Below, one piece after another: positions 21,706 through 33,371 of a stretch of DNA of 64,000 bases. A model generated the notes under the pieces. The model saw only the letters and a program-made list of their open reading frames with translations. It had not been told where the DNA came from and ran no database searches. The translations under genes and the position numbers were made by a program. The stretch is from Rhabditophanes sp. KR3021 (Eukaryota > Nematoda > Chromadorea > Rhabditida > Alloionematidae), in contig CAUJLY010000001.1 in assembly GCA_963281155.1 (NCBI GenBank), positions 8,804,001 to 8,868,000 on the forward strand. The letters run 5' to 3'. How positions within the stretch are numbered: the stretch's first letter is position 1; every line of letters begins with the position of its first letter.

Positions 21706-22948
21706 GCAATATTTTTAGGAGAAAAATATAAATTATAATAACTCATAGAGTAAATGCTTCTTACCACTCTAATTTGGGTGGGGGATACCTAATAGCATAA
21801 CAATGCTTCACTTAAATTTTCGTTTTGATATATGCCATGCCGACCGTGAAATTTACAGAAGAACAAAACACCCAAATTCATGTACTTTTTATGAAAAAAT
21901 GGACTGTAGCTCAAGTTTTAAAAGACTGTAAGCAGAAAGAATGGTCAATCTCTAATGCCCAACTTTACCGAATTAAGAATGGTCAAACAAATGGCGTCAA
22001 TTATGTCAAGACAGGCGCCAAGTGAGGTAAAAAGACAAAGCTATCAAAACATCAAATTGCAATGTTGAAAAAAATGCTTCTCAATCCCAACCCCAAGACA
22101 CACAAGGAGCTTGCAAAGCATTTTGACGTGTGCCCAAGAACAATCCGGTACTACAAGACTAGAATGGACTGTTTTAAGAAGGTTAAGAAGCCAAAAGTCC
22201 ATGGTTTTACGGACAAAAACAAGAAAAAAAGATTTGATCGTGCCATGCCTCTGTACGACCTCATCAAGGATGGAAAGTACAAAAAAATCATCACCTCAGA
22301 TGAAGCATGGTTTTGCCTACCTGGACAAGCCAAGCAAACAGATTTCCAGTACATCCTTAAGTCCCAAAACCGATCTGTTTGTGAGACGGTTAAAAAAATT
22401 TCGCATTCCAAAAAACTAATGGTGTGGGTTGCCTTTTCAGTGGATAGAGTCTTCACGCCAATCTTTGTCAAGTCTGAAGCCAAGATCAATAAAGAATACT
22501 ACATTAAGGATGTTCTGGAGCCATTTTTATTAGAAGCCAAGGACTACATGATTGAAGGGGACTATGTTTTCCAGCAAGATTCGGCTCCATCCCACACTGC
22601 CAAGAAAACACGAAAATTTCTTAAGGATGAAAAGATTAAGTGGATCACACCTGAGCAATGGATGCCCTATAGTCCTGACGTGGCTCCTTGTGATTTTTGG
22701 CTTTGGGGATATCTTAAAGGAAGGATTAACAAGCTTAATATCAAGGCACTTTCCCAATTGAAAAAAGCCATTATTAGAGAGTGTTCCTTAATTCCCCAGA
22801 AATATGCGAAAAGGCAATGGCATCAATGCCAAAAAGGGTTAGATTAGTGCACAATGTTTTTGGCTCTCATATCCAGCATCTTTTACCTTATTTGAAGTAT
22901 TAATAAAATAGCTATAAATGTTTTAATTTTTTTTCCTAAAAATATTGC
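21706..22948 (+). mobile_element. maT-like Tc1/mariner transposon, about 1.24 kb
   Basis: The left end gcaatatttttaggagaaaa and the right end (22,929-22,948) are imperfect inverted repeats, about 18 of 20 bases matching. They enclose a transposase frame with little spare sequence, which is the usual size for this superfamily. TA dinucleotides lie close to both ends, but the exact TA target duplication is off by one base. Confidence 0.8.
21837..22847 (+). pseudogene. maT-like transposase (DD37D), one in-frame stop
   Basis: Starts MPTVKFTEEQNTQIHVLF with a helix-turn-helix region (LAKHFDVCPRTIRYYKTRM). The catalytic core shows TSDEAWF (first D), FQQDSAPSHTA (second D) and MPYSPDVAPCDFWLWGYLK (third D). 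I count 37 residues between the last two acids, the DD37D spacing of maT elements. A TGA at 22,023 interrupts an otherwise open frame of about 336 residues, so the copy is probably dead but young. Confidence 0.85.
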
Positions 22949-23067
22949 CGCTATCTGTATATTCTCTTCATCAATTTCAAAAATTGGAAGTTTTGAGAAG
23001 GAAAAGTTTAAGTTCATGGGATCTTCACCACAGCAGTTTCGATGTTGACATTCAAATTCACTAAAGC

Positions 23068-23475
23068 TTACCCAAGATCTGCTTTTTGATTTGCCATAGT
23101 CTTAACAACACACTTGATACAAGGATGAGCACTTGCAGCACCAGTATGTCCCACAGCTGAGCAAATGGATTTGTAGTCGTCATTCAGATGAAGTTTAACA
23201 CAATAACCAGTTCCATTAATTGTTACAAGTTTGAAGGCTTCTAACTCCCTAGCAATTGACTTAAAGCAAGTAAACAAGTTATCATAGTTGTCATCCCCGT
23301 AATACATTGCAATTAAAAGCATATTGTTGACAGAATTCCAGACTTTCTTTTTCTTGATGGTCCGATTTTCCATTATTACTTGGAGGTGCCATTTTGTTTG
23401 AATATAATTAATGTTGCAATTGATGAGTATATAACTCCGAGTATGATTTATACTGAATGCGTTATAGCTTTTCAC
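23068..23475 (-). pseudogene. Transposase-like family, middle-domain fragment
   Basis: The frame reads LLIAMYYGDDNYDNLFTCFK, TINGTGYCVKLHLNDDYKS and ICSAVGHTGAASAHPCIKC. The last two parts match the second acidic motif plus zinc-knuckle (D..., C-x2-C) of the element just upstream (FTADFMCIYNFFGLKGQ, FFCYLC), but the sequence is clearly a different subfamily. It ends at a GTAAG donor-like site. N- and C-terminal parts are absent, so it is a fragment. Confidence 0.55.
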
Positions 23476-23548
23476 ATTAAATTGTTTAATGTTAAATTTG
23501 GAATTAGAGATATATTTTTATACTTTTTTTCATGAACCAATTCAAAAA

Positions 23549-25350
23549 CTAAATATACATTTGACAATTATAACGCATAATGAGGTCAAGTTTCTTATTT
23601 ACAGACACAATACTTTGAAATCTAATAGTATCTTTTTTAATTAAAGAATGCTGATTTTCACCTCCTTGTTCACTAAACAAATTTAGAGTTTTATTTCTTT
23701 TTAACTCATCAATAGTATGATCAAGTAGTACATGCAATTTTGGAGTGCATTTATGCGATAGTATCATGAGATAAGTCTCATTTAGTTCACAACTTGTTTG
23801 TTCTAAAACGTCTAAATTGTCAAAAGTCGATTCAAAAACTAATGTCTGAATTTCACTCAAAAGTATAAAGCCTCTTTTCACTAACATGTATTCCGTTGCG
23901 CCTGGAAATAAGCTGAGAAATCCAGAAATGTTTGAAAGCATTTTTCTTGTGCCGTTTCCAGAAAAGGTTTGGAAATAGGATGTTGTATTAATATGCAACG
24001 ATTTGATGTATCTAAAAACAGATTCTTCAATTCTTCTGAGTTTTCTTTTTGACTAGAAAGAGTAACCAAGTTGTCACACTCATTTTGAAATAATCGCATA
24101 AATACGTGAAGCCATGGTGTAACAATATCTTCAGGAGAAATAGTTTTACTCAAACTTGCTGCCTTTTTACTGAACATGTATCCATCATCTATATCATTTA
24201 AAGTTCTGTATTCGGCAACTCTAGTTTGATATTGTGCAAGACGTTTTCTATTTTTGTTGGAACCACTTTCAAGCTTACATAAGTAACAAAAGAACTTGGA
24301 GGATTGACCTTTTAAACCAAAAAAATTGTAAATACACATAAAGTCAGCTGTGAAATATATATGCAGTTTCACCTTAGCCATCTTTTCATTAATCATTATG
24401 TCAAAACCATTTTGATTGATTCTATCCATTTCAGCCATTGGTCTCTTTAGAAAAAATTCCATTAAGCATCTAGTATCTTTTCCAAACCACAAAGCAATTA
24501 TTGATAAAGCTAATGAAGAATGATTGGTTTTGATTAATTGAGGCTGAAGGTTGAATTTGGTTGAGCCTTGGCCAGAATCACCAGTAATATAGCAATTGAT
24601 AAAGTAGATTTCTTGCCCATTACTTGCAATTGTTTTCTTGTAAACTAAATTTTGAGAAGCTAACAAATCTGTAATTCTTTCTTTCAAAATACTCTCAATA
24701 TCAACTACAGAGCAACCATTAATAGTCTCATTACATTGATCAGCCGGCATTGATATTGAAGTATACTCATAGTGTCCAGTAGCTTGAGCTTTTAGTATTT
24801 TTTGAATTGAATAAAAACTTGGAAAAACGGAATGATCGTGCAGATTTGATAATAACCACTTAAATTTATTTTGTGTTAAATTTAGTTCTAAAAATAGCTT
24901 GACAGTTTGTTCAGGACTATACTTTGCGATAACTTTACTATCCATCATACTTCTAGCTTGAAAATATTCATGTAATCTTTCAACAAACATCGCATCTGGT
25001 GGAATAGACATATTTGCTTTCAAAAAACATTCATAAATATGTCTAATATAATCAGAGCGTGATTTTTCCCCTGCAGTATCTACCGAAGTTCTACGTTTAA
25101 TTAGCGGAACCTTTTGATTCAACAACTTGCTGTACTTTTTTTCTAACTCCGTAAAATTGATGGACAACAGTGAAAACCTATTTTGCAAGTCAGATAACTT
25201 ATCTTCAGTTGTCTTATTCTTGTTTAAAAGCATGGATTGCCTTGATTTAAACATAACAACTGCTTGATTTACACTTGATTTTTGCTTCACAATCTTCTTG
25301 ACATCTTTGGCATTGTTCATAAGGCTGATATGGCTTTTATTCTTAACCAT
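23549..25350 (-). pseudogene. Transposase-like element, longest copy, one frameshift
   Basis: ATG at 25,350 follows a ttttcttcaag acceptor. The N-terminus is basic, with a leucine-rich coiled coil (LSDLQNRFSLLSINFTELEK). The core shows three acidic motifs: CYITGDSGQGSTKF, IYFTADFMCIYNFFGLKGQ with FCYLC, and LFSEQGGENQHSLIKKD. The layout suggests an RNase H-like DDE fold with a zinc knuckle after the second acid. Near 24,000 the frame shifts, and the rest reads INTTSYFQTFSGNGTRKML to a stop at 23,549. It is the only copy in the window with all three motifs. Superfamily not assigned; related ORFs exist at 9.8, 15.4 and 29.8 kb. Confidence 0.65.
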
Positions 25351-25708
25351 TCTTGAAGAAAATGAAGAGAATGTGAATGAAACAACCTTGGAAGACAAAC
25401 TACCAAATCAACCAAGAGGAAAAAGTAAACAAAGGGGCACATTTATAAAGATACTCAGAAAAAGTAAACTAAAATTTACAGTTATACTTTAAAAATAACT
25501 AAGCAAGGTATTCAAATGATTGTTTCTTAGCTTAAACAGTTAATAATATGTAGTTATTTGATGCATATTACTCTTTCAATAGATGTCTAGGCACGTCTTT
25601 AAGATTATTTTTTTACAAAAAGTTTTCAGGTCAATTTTGTGAAAAAACTAGCAGAAAATTTTCTGACCATTCTTAGACTATTCTATACAGAATTTCAAGG
25701 GCTACAAG

Positions 25709-26095
25709 ATGTGTATAAAATTAGAGCAATACAAACACAGGTTCTCTTTAAAATCAGAAAATAGACATAAAAATGCCTTTAGGATCATAAGTAATTTATT
25801 TTTTTTAAATCCATTAAGTCCATCGGAAAGGCCATTAAAAACTGTGATGCAAATGTGCAGATTCGTAGGAATCTGGGTGTCAGATGGTTATAAAAATGAG
25901 AACCTTTATTTAATAAAAAGCCTTCCTTATAAATGGGATAAATCTACATATTGGATAGAAAATAAGAATGATGAAAATATATGTATGTAAATTTATCTAA
26001 CTTATCATCAAAATTTATATTTAGTTTTTGAATTGGTCCATGAAAAAAAGTATAAAAATATATCTCTAATTCCAAAACAATTTAGTGTGTTTTAG
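25709..26095 (+). CDS. Possible small two-exon gene, unknown
   Basis: An open frame MCIKLEQYKHRFSLKS... contains LKTVMQMCRFVGIWVSDGY and may splice at ENI|gtatgt (42 bp intron) to FELVHEKKYKNISLIPKQF, ending at 26,095. About 108 residues with protein-like composition. No domain recognised and the upstream end is uncertain, so this may be a gene relic. Confidence 0.3.
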
Positions 26096-26586
26096 GTCTA
26101 ACTATATCGTGTACCTTTTGCTAATCATTTTTTTAATTAAATGTGTTAAAAAGACTTCTATATAAATGTTTATAACATAAATTATTTAAAAATCATTTTT
26201 TTCACGGACATAGCAAGGGTTTTTTTCAAAGAGTAATTGTGACATATATAATACATGTAATATATTTTTTTAATAATATATCATAAAGAGCTTGAAAAAT
26301 GCTATTTAATGGTATAAAAACATTTTTAAAATAGTCGAAAAAAAGTTGATAAAAATCATTCGAAAGTTGATCGAAAACGACAAAATTTGATATACCTTTC
26401 CTGAAAATGTTCCAACTCAAAATGAGCTAGAAATAGTTTTAAACGCTTTATTAGGTCCAAATTAGTATATATAGACATTAAAAACACATGGTAAGTTCCA
26501 TTTCTTTTTTTACTCTAAAATAAAGCACCATGAGAAATACTTTAGCAACTTTTAAAGTCGTAGGCATAGAGTCCTCAACCAAAGAC
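26096..26586. other. Spacer non-coding segment, no gene seen
   Basis: AT-rich sequence bordering arm B. The 64-residue minus frame at 26,226-26,420 has no recognisable feature. Confidence 0.5.
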
Positions 26587-28588
26587 TTAGTTGAATGGTG
26601 CTTTCTTAGAAGCATTGGTATTTACATAAAACTTCATTTTATTTTCGAAGTAATTCTCAAGACCCTCTAGGATTTTGACAGAATACTCCAATCCGCCCAT
26701 TTTCTTAGCATTTTTAAAGGATTCCAAAGCTTTACATTTGATTTCCTCATGACGTTTTTCAAATTCGTCATTTTTCATGAATGGTTTATCAGCACCACAT
26801 ATTATTTCCACTTCATTGTCATATAAAGCTTTGGCTTTAGAAGCAGCAGCAGAATTATTAGCCTCGGCTGTTGCTTGGAATATACTCTTGGGTTCAGGAA
26901 GTTCTTCACCTTGAAATATAGTTATATATTTTTTAAAGTATTCAAATAAGTCACGGCAAGTCAAATCAGACCCATTAATTTTTTTTGAAATTAAATTGTT
27001 TTTATCAAAAGTATGCTCGACAAAACTTTCCAAATGAATTTTAAAGTCTTTTTCCATTTCATCCAACTTTCCAGTAAATTCTGGATCGTGAGAGACGATT
27101 AGCCCAGGATGAGGCATCAAAAAACATTTCATCTTTTCAAAGTAATTTTTAAGGTTTTTGCGCAGAGAGCTGAGGGAAGAGTGATGATTTTGATCAATAT
27201 CCAATGTCTTGCCTAACAAACTCTGACCGCCATCGAAACCATACTCATATTGGTGTTTACAATTCCAATCACGAACCAAAAAAGTCAAAGCTTGAAAAGG
27301 CTTGGCATCTGATTCAGTCAAAGCAAGTCTTCCATATTCAGAGAAGTATTCAAGATGTTGAAGGTCGTCTTCTTGGATATTTCCAGAAGTATTGAAAATT
27401 TGGACCGATGCAAGCATTGTAGACAACGCAAAGATAATGGCATTGTTTTTCACTGTAGTACTATTATCAAAAGCTCCTTGAGTATCCATTAGAATCACGA
27501 CAATATCTTCTCCATTGTTGTCTCTTAAAAAGAAAGGTTCACCCCAAATCATAATTCCAATCGTATCTCTCTCATATCCTCCTCTCCATGAAAATCCTTC
27601 AACTTTTTCAACAGCTTTTATCCAGTCTTTAGGCGGTTTTTCCAAATAACTAGAAATTATTGACAGAATAATTTCATGATAATCTTTATAATTTGCAGTT
27701 GGGGGAATCATCATTTTAACCTCATTTACGTATTTAGTGACTTCTTTTTTCCAAGATACTTGACCGTCCTTGTGTGCATTTAGGTATCTAAGGAAGAAAT
27801 TCAAGATGAAAGATTTACCCTTTCGATAAGCGCCAGCAATTGATATGATACTGACCTAAATACATAATTATCACAATAAGTAGCTCATTATAAATTTACC
27901 TTCTTCCCTACACATCTCTTATCCAATAAAAGTTTTTCCAATTCAGGCAAATTCAACGTATAATTGTTTGATTTATCTGGCTCAACGATACGGATAGCCT
28001 TGGTCATTTGATTCCTTTTGATATTTCCTGAAGCAGCAATATCATCTTTCTCCGGTTTATTCTCTACTGTTTTGTTTGAGATGTTTTGTTCATCAATATC
28101 TACATTATCATTGTTGCGTGGTCTGAAAATTGAAAGTAATGAAATGTGTTAAAAATAAAATCATCGAATGACATATGCAAAATGTGAATCAAAGCAAATA
28201 ATTACACTTCACATCCTTTAAAACAACATAAATGGATTAATTTGATCTTTCAAAACAATAATACACATGACATTGATAAGCACGAATAGAGACAAAACGA
28301 ATGGCGACAGCTAATCGAGAATTTAATCAACAACCTTTTTAACAGCCATTCTAACAATTTGAACAATATAACAGCCCCTACACTAATTGCAACAATTTCA
28401 GCAGCGGATAAAACCTTAACAATCATTGTAATCACCGCAACCAATGTAACAAAAACAGCAATCCGTTCAACAGGCATCGATAACACTTCCGAGATTATTG
28501 CATTAGGCATGTTTGACAAATAATTGTTATCTCCATCTGATTGAGCTATTTGTATAGTTTCATTACAAGGAGGCTTGGCTTGGGACAT
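26587..28588 (-). CDS. Atlastin-like GTPase with N-terminal membrane hairpin, copy B
   Basis: Exons 28335-28588, 27900-28122 and 26587-27855, about 581 residues. Same architecture as copy A up to the helical middle domain: N-terminal double hydrophobic segment, G1 GAYRKGKSF, GFSWRGGYERDTIGIMIW, DTQGAFD, FLVRDWN. Two large differences from copy A: 78 bp (26 codons) are missing from exon 2, in frame, and the protein ends at NASKKAPFN because arm homology stops at 26,603. It therefore lacks the heptad tail and the C-terminal membrane segment. G4 is RDWN rather than RDWS. Scattered substitutions leave the frame open, so it may still be made. Confidence 0.8.
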
Positions 28589-28627
28589 TGTGTCCTTTTC
28601 AATATCATAATATTCTTCTTGTAAAAT

Positions 28628-29755
28628 CTGAAAAATAAGAGTAATTAAATGTGTTAAAAAATAAAACGGGGACTGTTAAGATACCAGTTCGAAAAATAAG
28701 GATCACAAAAGTATATTTTTAATATTATGGTTTGATTTCATAATATTTTTTACTGTTTAAAGAGTTAAATAAGTTCATAAAAACTTATCTTCTTCTTTTT
28801 ATTTTAAATTAACAGATGCATATAATGTCATTAACTTCATTTGATTTACTTGATCATAACTTCAAAATATTCGTTTGGCTTATTCTTATATGTATATATT
28901 ATCATTATCTAATACTTATTGTATTATATTTTGTATAATAAACGCTTTTTCATGGTCAGCTTGTTTACAATTTTTTTCTGATAAGTACTCAAACTATGCA
29001 GGTAAATGAAAGTAGCAAAATTGGCTGATGCTTTTATATTTGTTAGAGCATGCTATATTTAAGAAATGGTATTGATAACAGAATCCGGTTTCTTATCAAT
29101 AGTTCCTTAAGAACTGAATATAAATATTAAGAATAAAAATAAGCTACTTAGAATTATTGCAAGGAACCAAAAACCAAATGAATATGTATATTTATTTTTC
29201 TCGCTTTGGCAATGTTGTTAGTTCAGCTGATTTGGGTGGAAAGAAATTGTATACCATCTTATTATAATACACACCTAACAAATGTATGGATTGGCAATTT
29301 TTATACTTTTTTAATATTTTTTTTCCTGTCATTTTATAAAAAACGGCATTACTTAACGAAACGTTGATCAAATTTTACAAAATTATACTTGTTAGAAAGC
29401 CAGTTCTTGGTAATATAAAACAATAAGATTTACTAAAAAAGCATCAGACATACATTGCAAACAACCGAAATGTTAAAAAATATAAATAGTCATTTTTACT
29501 GTTTATTTAAACCATAAAATTAGTTATATAGGTTTTATCAGAAAAGTGCTCCGACACAATAATGCACCATTAAATAGCCTATCGAATGGCTATAATTACA
29601 ATATTTTGACACAAAGGATATATTGAGATTCAGCTCACTTTATGTAGCAATATACACTTTTTAATAAAAATACAAGTTTTTTACCTCTCAATGTCATGAG
29701 TATGCCTAATAATGATTATTTAAATTACACAACACTATTAAAACAATATATTTAT
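28628..29755. other. Arm B intergenic, no gene seen
   Basis: Mirror of 16,294-17,421 with no net length difference. AT-rich, presumably promoter of atlastin-like B. Confidence 0.55.
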
Positions 29756-30683
29756 TTATTCCTTATCAAAAAACATAACTCGCATTGAGTGAAGACGTAT
29801 TATTAAATCATTTTTTTTCAATAGTTGGTAACGATTGAAATCTAAACAAATCTTTATTTATTATGCTATGCAAAGCTTCCTGATCTTGTTCTGAAAAAAG
29901 CATTAAAATACCATGTAGCTCAAGTTGCTCCAAAGCATGACAAAAAAGAGTGTGTGCCTTTGGGGTGATGGTAAATTCCCTACTATACGAGCCATTTTTG
30001 TAAGCATTTATCAAACTATTCAAAGCTTCTCTTAATTTATCCTTGTCATCAGGAACGGCTTTAAGAACTAAATCATACACCACAGGCAAGCATTTTAATA
30101 TTGTTTTCATGTTTACCATTTTTTCACAACCATTAGGTAATGTAGTCATGTATTTATCAACATCTTTCATAAGTTTTTTAACATGATTGCCAGAAAATAG
30201 CTCCCAATAGTTTCTCATTCGAATTCCAATTTTTTTGTAAAAAGTAATAAGTCTTTTTTTGTAAACAGCATTTAGAAGAGGCTTGATTTTAGAATTAATA
30301 TCAAAATTGAGACCCATTGTAATATGCAAGAGGGGCATGATGATGTTTTCATATTGAATTGGCATTAAGGGAAAATCTTTGATTCCAATTTTCTGTAACT
30401 CTTCTAATGAAGTTTCACCATCACCATTTATACACCTTCTGAGCCAATTTGGTCCAACATTTTTTCACTTTGTCTTCTCGTTTTTGTGATAAATGGTTTC
30501 TTCATTATTAGTTAAAGTACGGCTATAATATTTGCAATAGTAGCAAAAGAAATTTGAATTTTGTCCAGAAAATCCCATAAAGTTGTAGATGAATATAAAG
30601 TCACCAGAAAGGAAATGTTTGATATTACAATTAATATTATCAAATGACACAACAGTACAGTTTTCAAGTTGTTTAATCACAGA
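29756..30683 (-). pseudogene. Transposase-like element, truncated copy in arm B
   Basis: Protein frames identical to arm A over the 71- and 185-residue open parts, including the in-frame TGA between them and the A-run frameshift near the end. Dead copy, truncated at its 5' end by the VPS13 fragment. Confidence 0.75.
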
Positions 30684-31163
30684 ACTTTGTTGAAGGAATG
30701 GCTAGAGGAGTTCGTGGAATGGAAGGAGCTAGAGATGCCGGTGCGAGCGGATTCGCTAAGGGAGTCGGGAAAGGATTATTTGGTGCTGTGATCAGATCAG
30801 TTTCCGGAACTGTCGACTTGGCTAGTGGGACCCTGAATGCTATCAAGACTTGCGTTAGTGGAAGTCAATACACTGAACCAGCTCTTCCAAAGAGATTCAT
30901 CCACGGAGACAAGATTATCAGACCCTACAATCACCAAGAGTCTGCTGGGTACAAATACATTAAAGATACAGAAAATGGTTTTTATTTAAGCAGTGATAGC
31001 TATGTTGGACATGCTCGGTTGTCAGACAAGGCTGTCCTCCTTACTACTGACAAAAGAATACTTTTATCAAACAAAAATTCAGTATTGGTCAACTGAATGG
31101 GAGATGCTTCATGTTGAGATCGACTACCCAAATCAAACTGACAATCGCTCCATTGAATGCTAA
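30683..31163 (+). pseudogene. VPS13 C-terminal fragment, arm B
   Basis: Identical 132-residue frame to arm A (KGVGKGLFGAVIRSVSGTVD, RFIHGDKIIRPYN, LLTTDKRILL), with the same one-base shift after NSVLV leading into STEWEMLHVEI and a stop at 31,163. Same abrupt junction with the transposase-like ORF at 30,683. Confidence 0.85.
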
Positions 31164-31616
31164 GGAAGGATTCCTTTGATAAAATTAAAGAAAAGGAATT
31201 TACATTCCCTTCAACCGACTTACTAACTAATTTTTTTACTAAGCTTTCTAAAGCTTACAACGATTATTTAGAAATGTAACTTTTCCAATAATTTTTATGC
31301 GAATGTATTGCTTCATATGACTTTATTTATACTTGTATCAAAAACAAATAAAATATTTTAATTAAACTCTTATCATTTGTTACTTTTAAAAGCAAAGCAT
31401 GAATTTTGTAAAATAATTATTAAAAGGCAAAAACAAATATGAGGTTATGCAAAAATAACTTGGAACATTTTGAATAAATTACTACTCAAAATGTTTCCGA
31501 ATTGTTTAAACTGAATTTTTTGACAATTTAAATATGCACTTAATTAGACAACATGAATTAAAAATAGATAATTTTCAAATAAAAGAACTTTCTACACGAC
31601 AATATTTTATTTCAAA

Positions 31617-33017
31617 TTATAACCAAATTTTGGAACTACGAAAATTTTTATGTGGTAATTTTATATCCATAATACTCCAGGTTTTGTTATGTTTGCTGTA
31701 TGATTGAATTTGGTCACTATTTGGTCCACCTGCAACAATAATAGATGTTTCATTTTCTATAGATTTTGCACCCCAAACAGAAATAATCAAATTTGCAAGT
31801 TTATCCCATTTGTTATTTGTTATGTCGTAAACTTGGCACAATGATTCAGCATTTGTACCTCCTGAACATGTTATTGCATGTTCAAACACAGACAGAGCAG
31901 TGAAATGTGTTTGATTTGGAACATCAGCTAAAGAACTCCATTTACCCTCACGTGGATCAAATCTAAAGACTTTATTTATTTAATTAGTGTCTTTAATTAC
32001 CTTTGCAACTTGTCAGACAAATAACCTCCTACGACATAAATAATTTCATCAACAATAACTGAATCGTGATATCTAATTGATTGTAATGATTTTGGAGCAT
32101 CAATCCATTTCATTCTTTCAGGTTCGAAACTAAATATAAAATAAATATAAATATTGCCATACTTACTATTCAACAGTGTTAATTGAATTGCCATTGAATT
32201 GTCCACCAATAACATAAATTCTATTTGAGTGAACAACAGATGAATAAAGATTTTTATTACAAGTCATTTCCAATGAAAGAACTTCAGATTGGTTACTTTC
32301 CAAATTATACCTAAAAATGTTTAGTTATTAATTAAAACTAAAAACATACTTTTCGATTTTTTTGCTGTTATGATTTCCTAATACAAATACATCATTTCCT
32401 ATTTTTTCTGAGCAATGTCCTTTTTTTCCAATAGATAAATTCCCAATTTTTTTTACTGAATTTCGTTTTATATCAATTTCAACAACTGATTGATCTGAAT
32501 TATACCCTCCAACTTAAAAAATATAATTATTTATTAATTCAAGACTTACACAAAATCATTTTTGAGTAACTATTTTTTGAAACTATGCTACTAACAACAC
32601 TTCTTTCATTCACATTCCATTCATTTATTTTAGTCTAAATCAATAATTAAAAGTTTATTCAAAACTAACGCACTCTTATATCAGGCGAGTTTAACTCAAT
32701 TTGAACTTGCAAAAAAGCGACAATCTTATCCCCATCAATTTTAAAATCATCTCCAGAATGGAGGTATTCATAGTAAACCTTAAAATCAGCCATCTTCAAA
32801 TTCTTAATATCAAATTTGGCTGAAACAACCAAGTTTATCAAAAGAACATATTAAGGAACTTACTTTTGGTGACATCCTTGGTGAGCAAATCAAAAAAATA
32901 CTTGCTATGTCCAGCCAAGATCATTCTTGAAACTTTCATAGATCCGTCACTGAATGCTAATTCAGCATCATTAAAAAGACTAGCTTCAAACAAATTGGGA
33001 AAATATTGGTAGATCAT
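31617..33017 (-). CDS. BTB-Kelch protein lacking BACK, copy B
   Basis: Seven exons: 32864-33017, 32674-32819, 32550-32634, 32350-32512, 32167-32310, 32001-32129, 31617-31962, about 388 residues. All exon lengths match copy A except exon 3, which is 85 instead of 334 bp. The missing 249 bp is exactly 83 codons and removes the BACK domain, leaving TKINEWNVNERSVVSSIVSK. BTB is intact and the Kelch blades keep glycine pairs lost in copy A (FGGYNSD, VIGGQFN, YVVGGYLSDKLQR). The frame is open throughout. BACK normally positions the substrate domain relative to cullin-3, so the function may differ. Confidence 0.83.
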
Positions 33018-33371
33018 TTCTTAATTTAGTACAATAAAAGTATTCTTGAACAAGAGTAGAAAAATGCTTATTTGAGAGAAGGAAAACGTGGTTATGTAAG
33101 GATTGTTATCATTGTATTTAGAGATAAGAATGTGGTAGAGTTTTATAATTTCTGATCATAACTGATAATTCTATAATAAATTTAAATAATAAATCCAAAT
33201 GTTTGTGTCTTTGAAAAAATAATAATCTAGAGACGTATGCAATTATACATTTTCAAAAACTGATTAACATTTGACTGATTGCAAGTTTTTTGCAAACATT
33301 GAGAATAAATAAAACGTGACACATTCTCCATAATTAAATGTCTTTTGAAATAATAAAACAAATTGATTTAA

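Larger units (their letters stand above)
26603..33371 (-). repeat. Arm B of the 7-kb inverted repeat
   Basis: Reverse complement of 12,417-19,524 (see arm A). Differences from arm A: 249 bp missing in the BTB-Kelch third exon, 78 bp missing in the atlastin second exon, and small indels upstream of BTB-Kelch. The centre, about 28,510-31,330, is almost identical to arm A by eye. Confidence 0.92.

Noticed and set aside
22023..22025. TGA as a programmed readthrough or selenocysteine codon in the maT-like transposase
   Set aside because: No SECIS-like hairpin was seen downstream and the related elements use a sense codon there; a simple inactivating mutation is enough.
24000..24001. Programmed frameshift in the long transposase-like copy
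   Set aside because: No slippery heptamer was recognised at the junction and every other copy in the window has its own stop or frameshift, so decay is more likely.
12417..33371. The inverted repeat as a pure assembly fold-back artefact
   Set aside because: The arms differ by in-frame deletions of 249 and 78 bp and many substitutions in coding exons, which a fold-back of one sequence would not produce. The near-identical centre still needs long-read proof.
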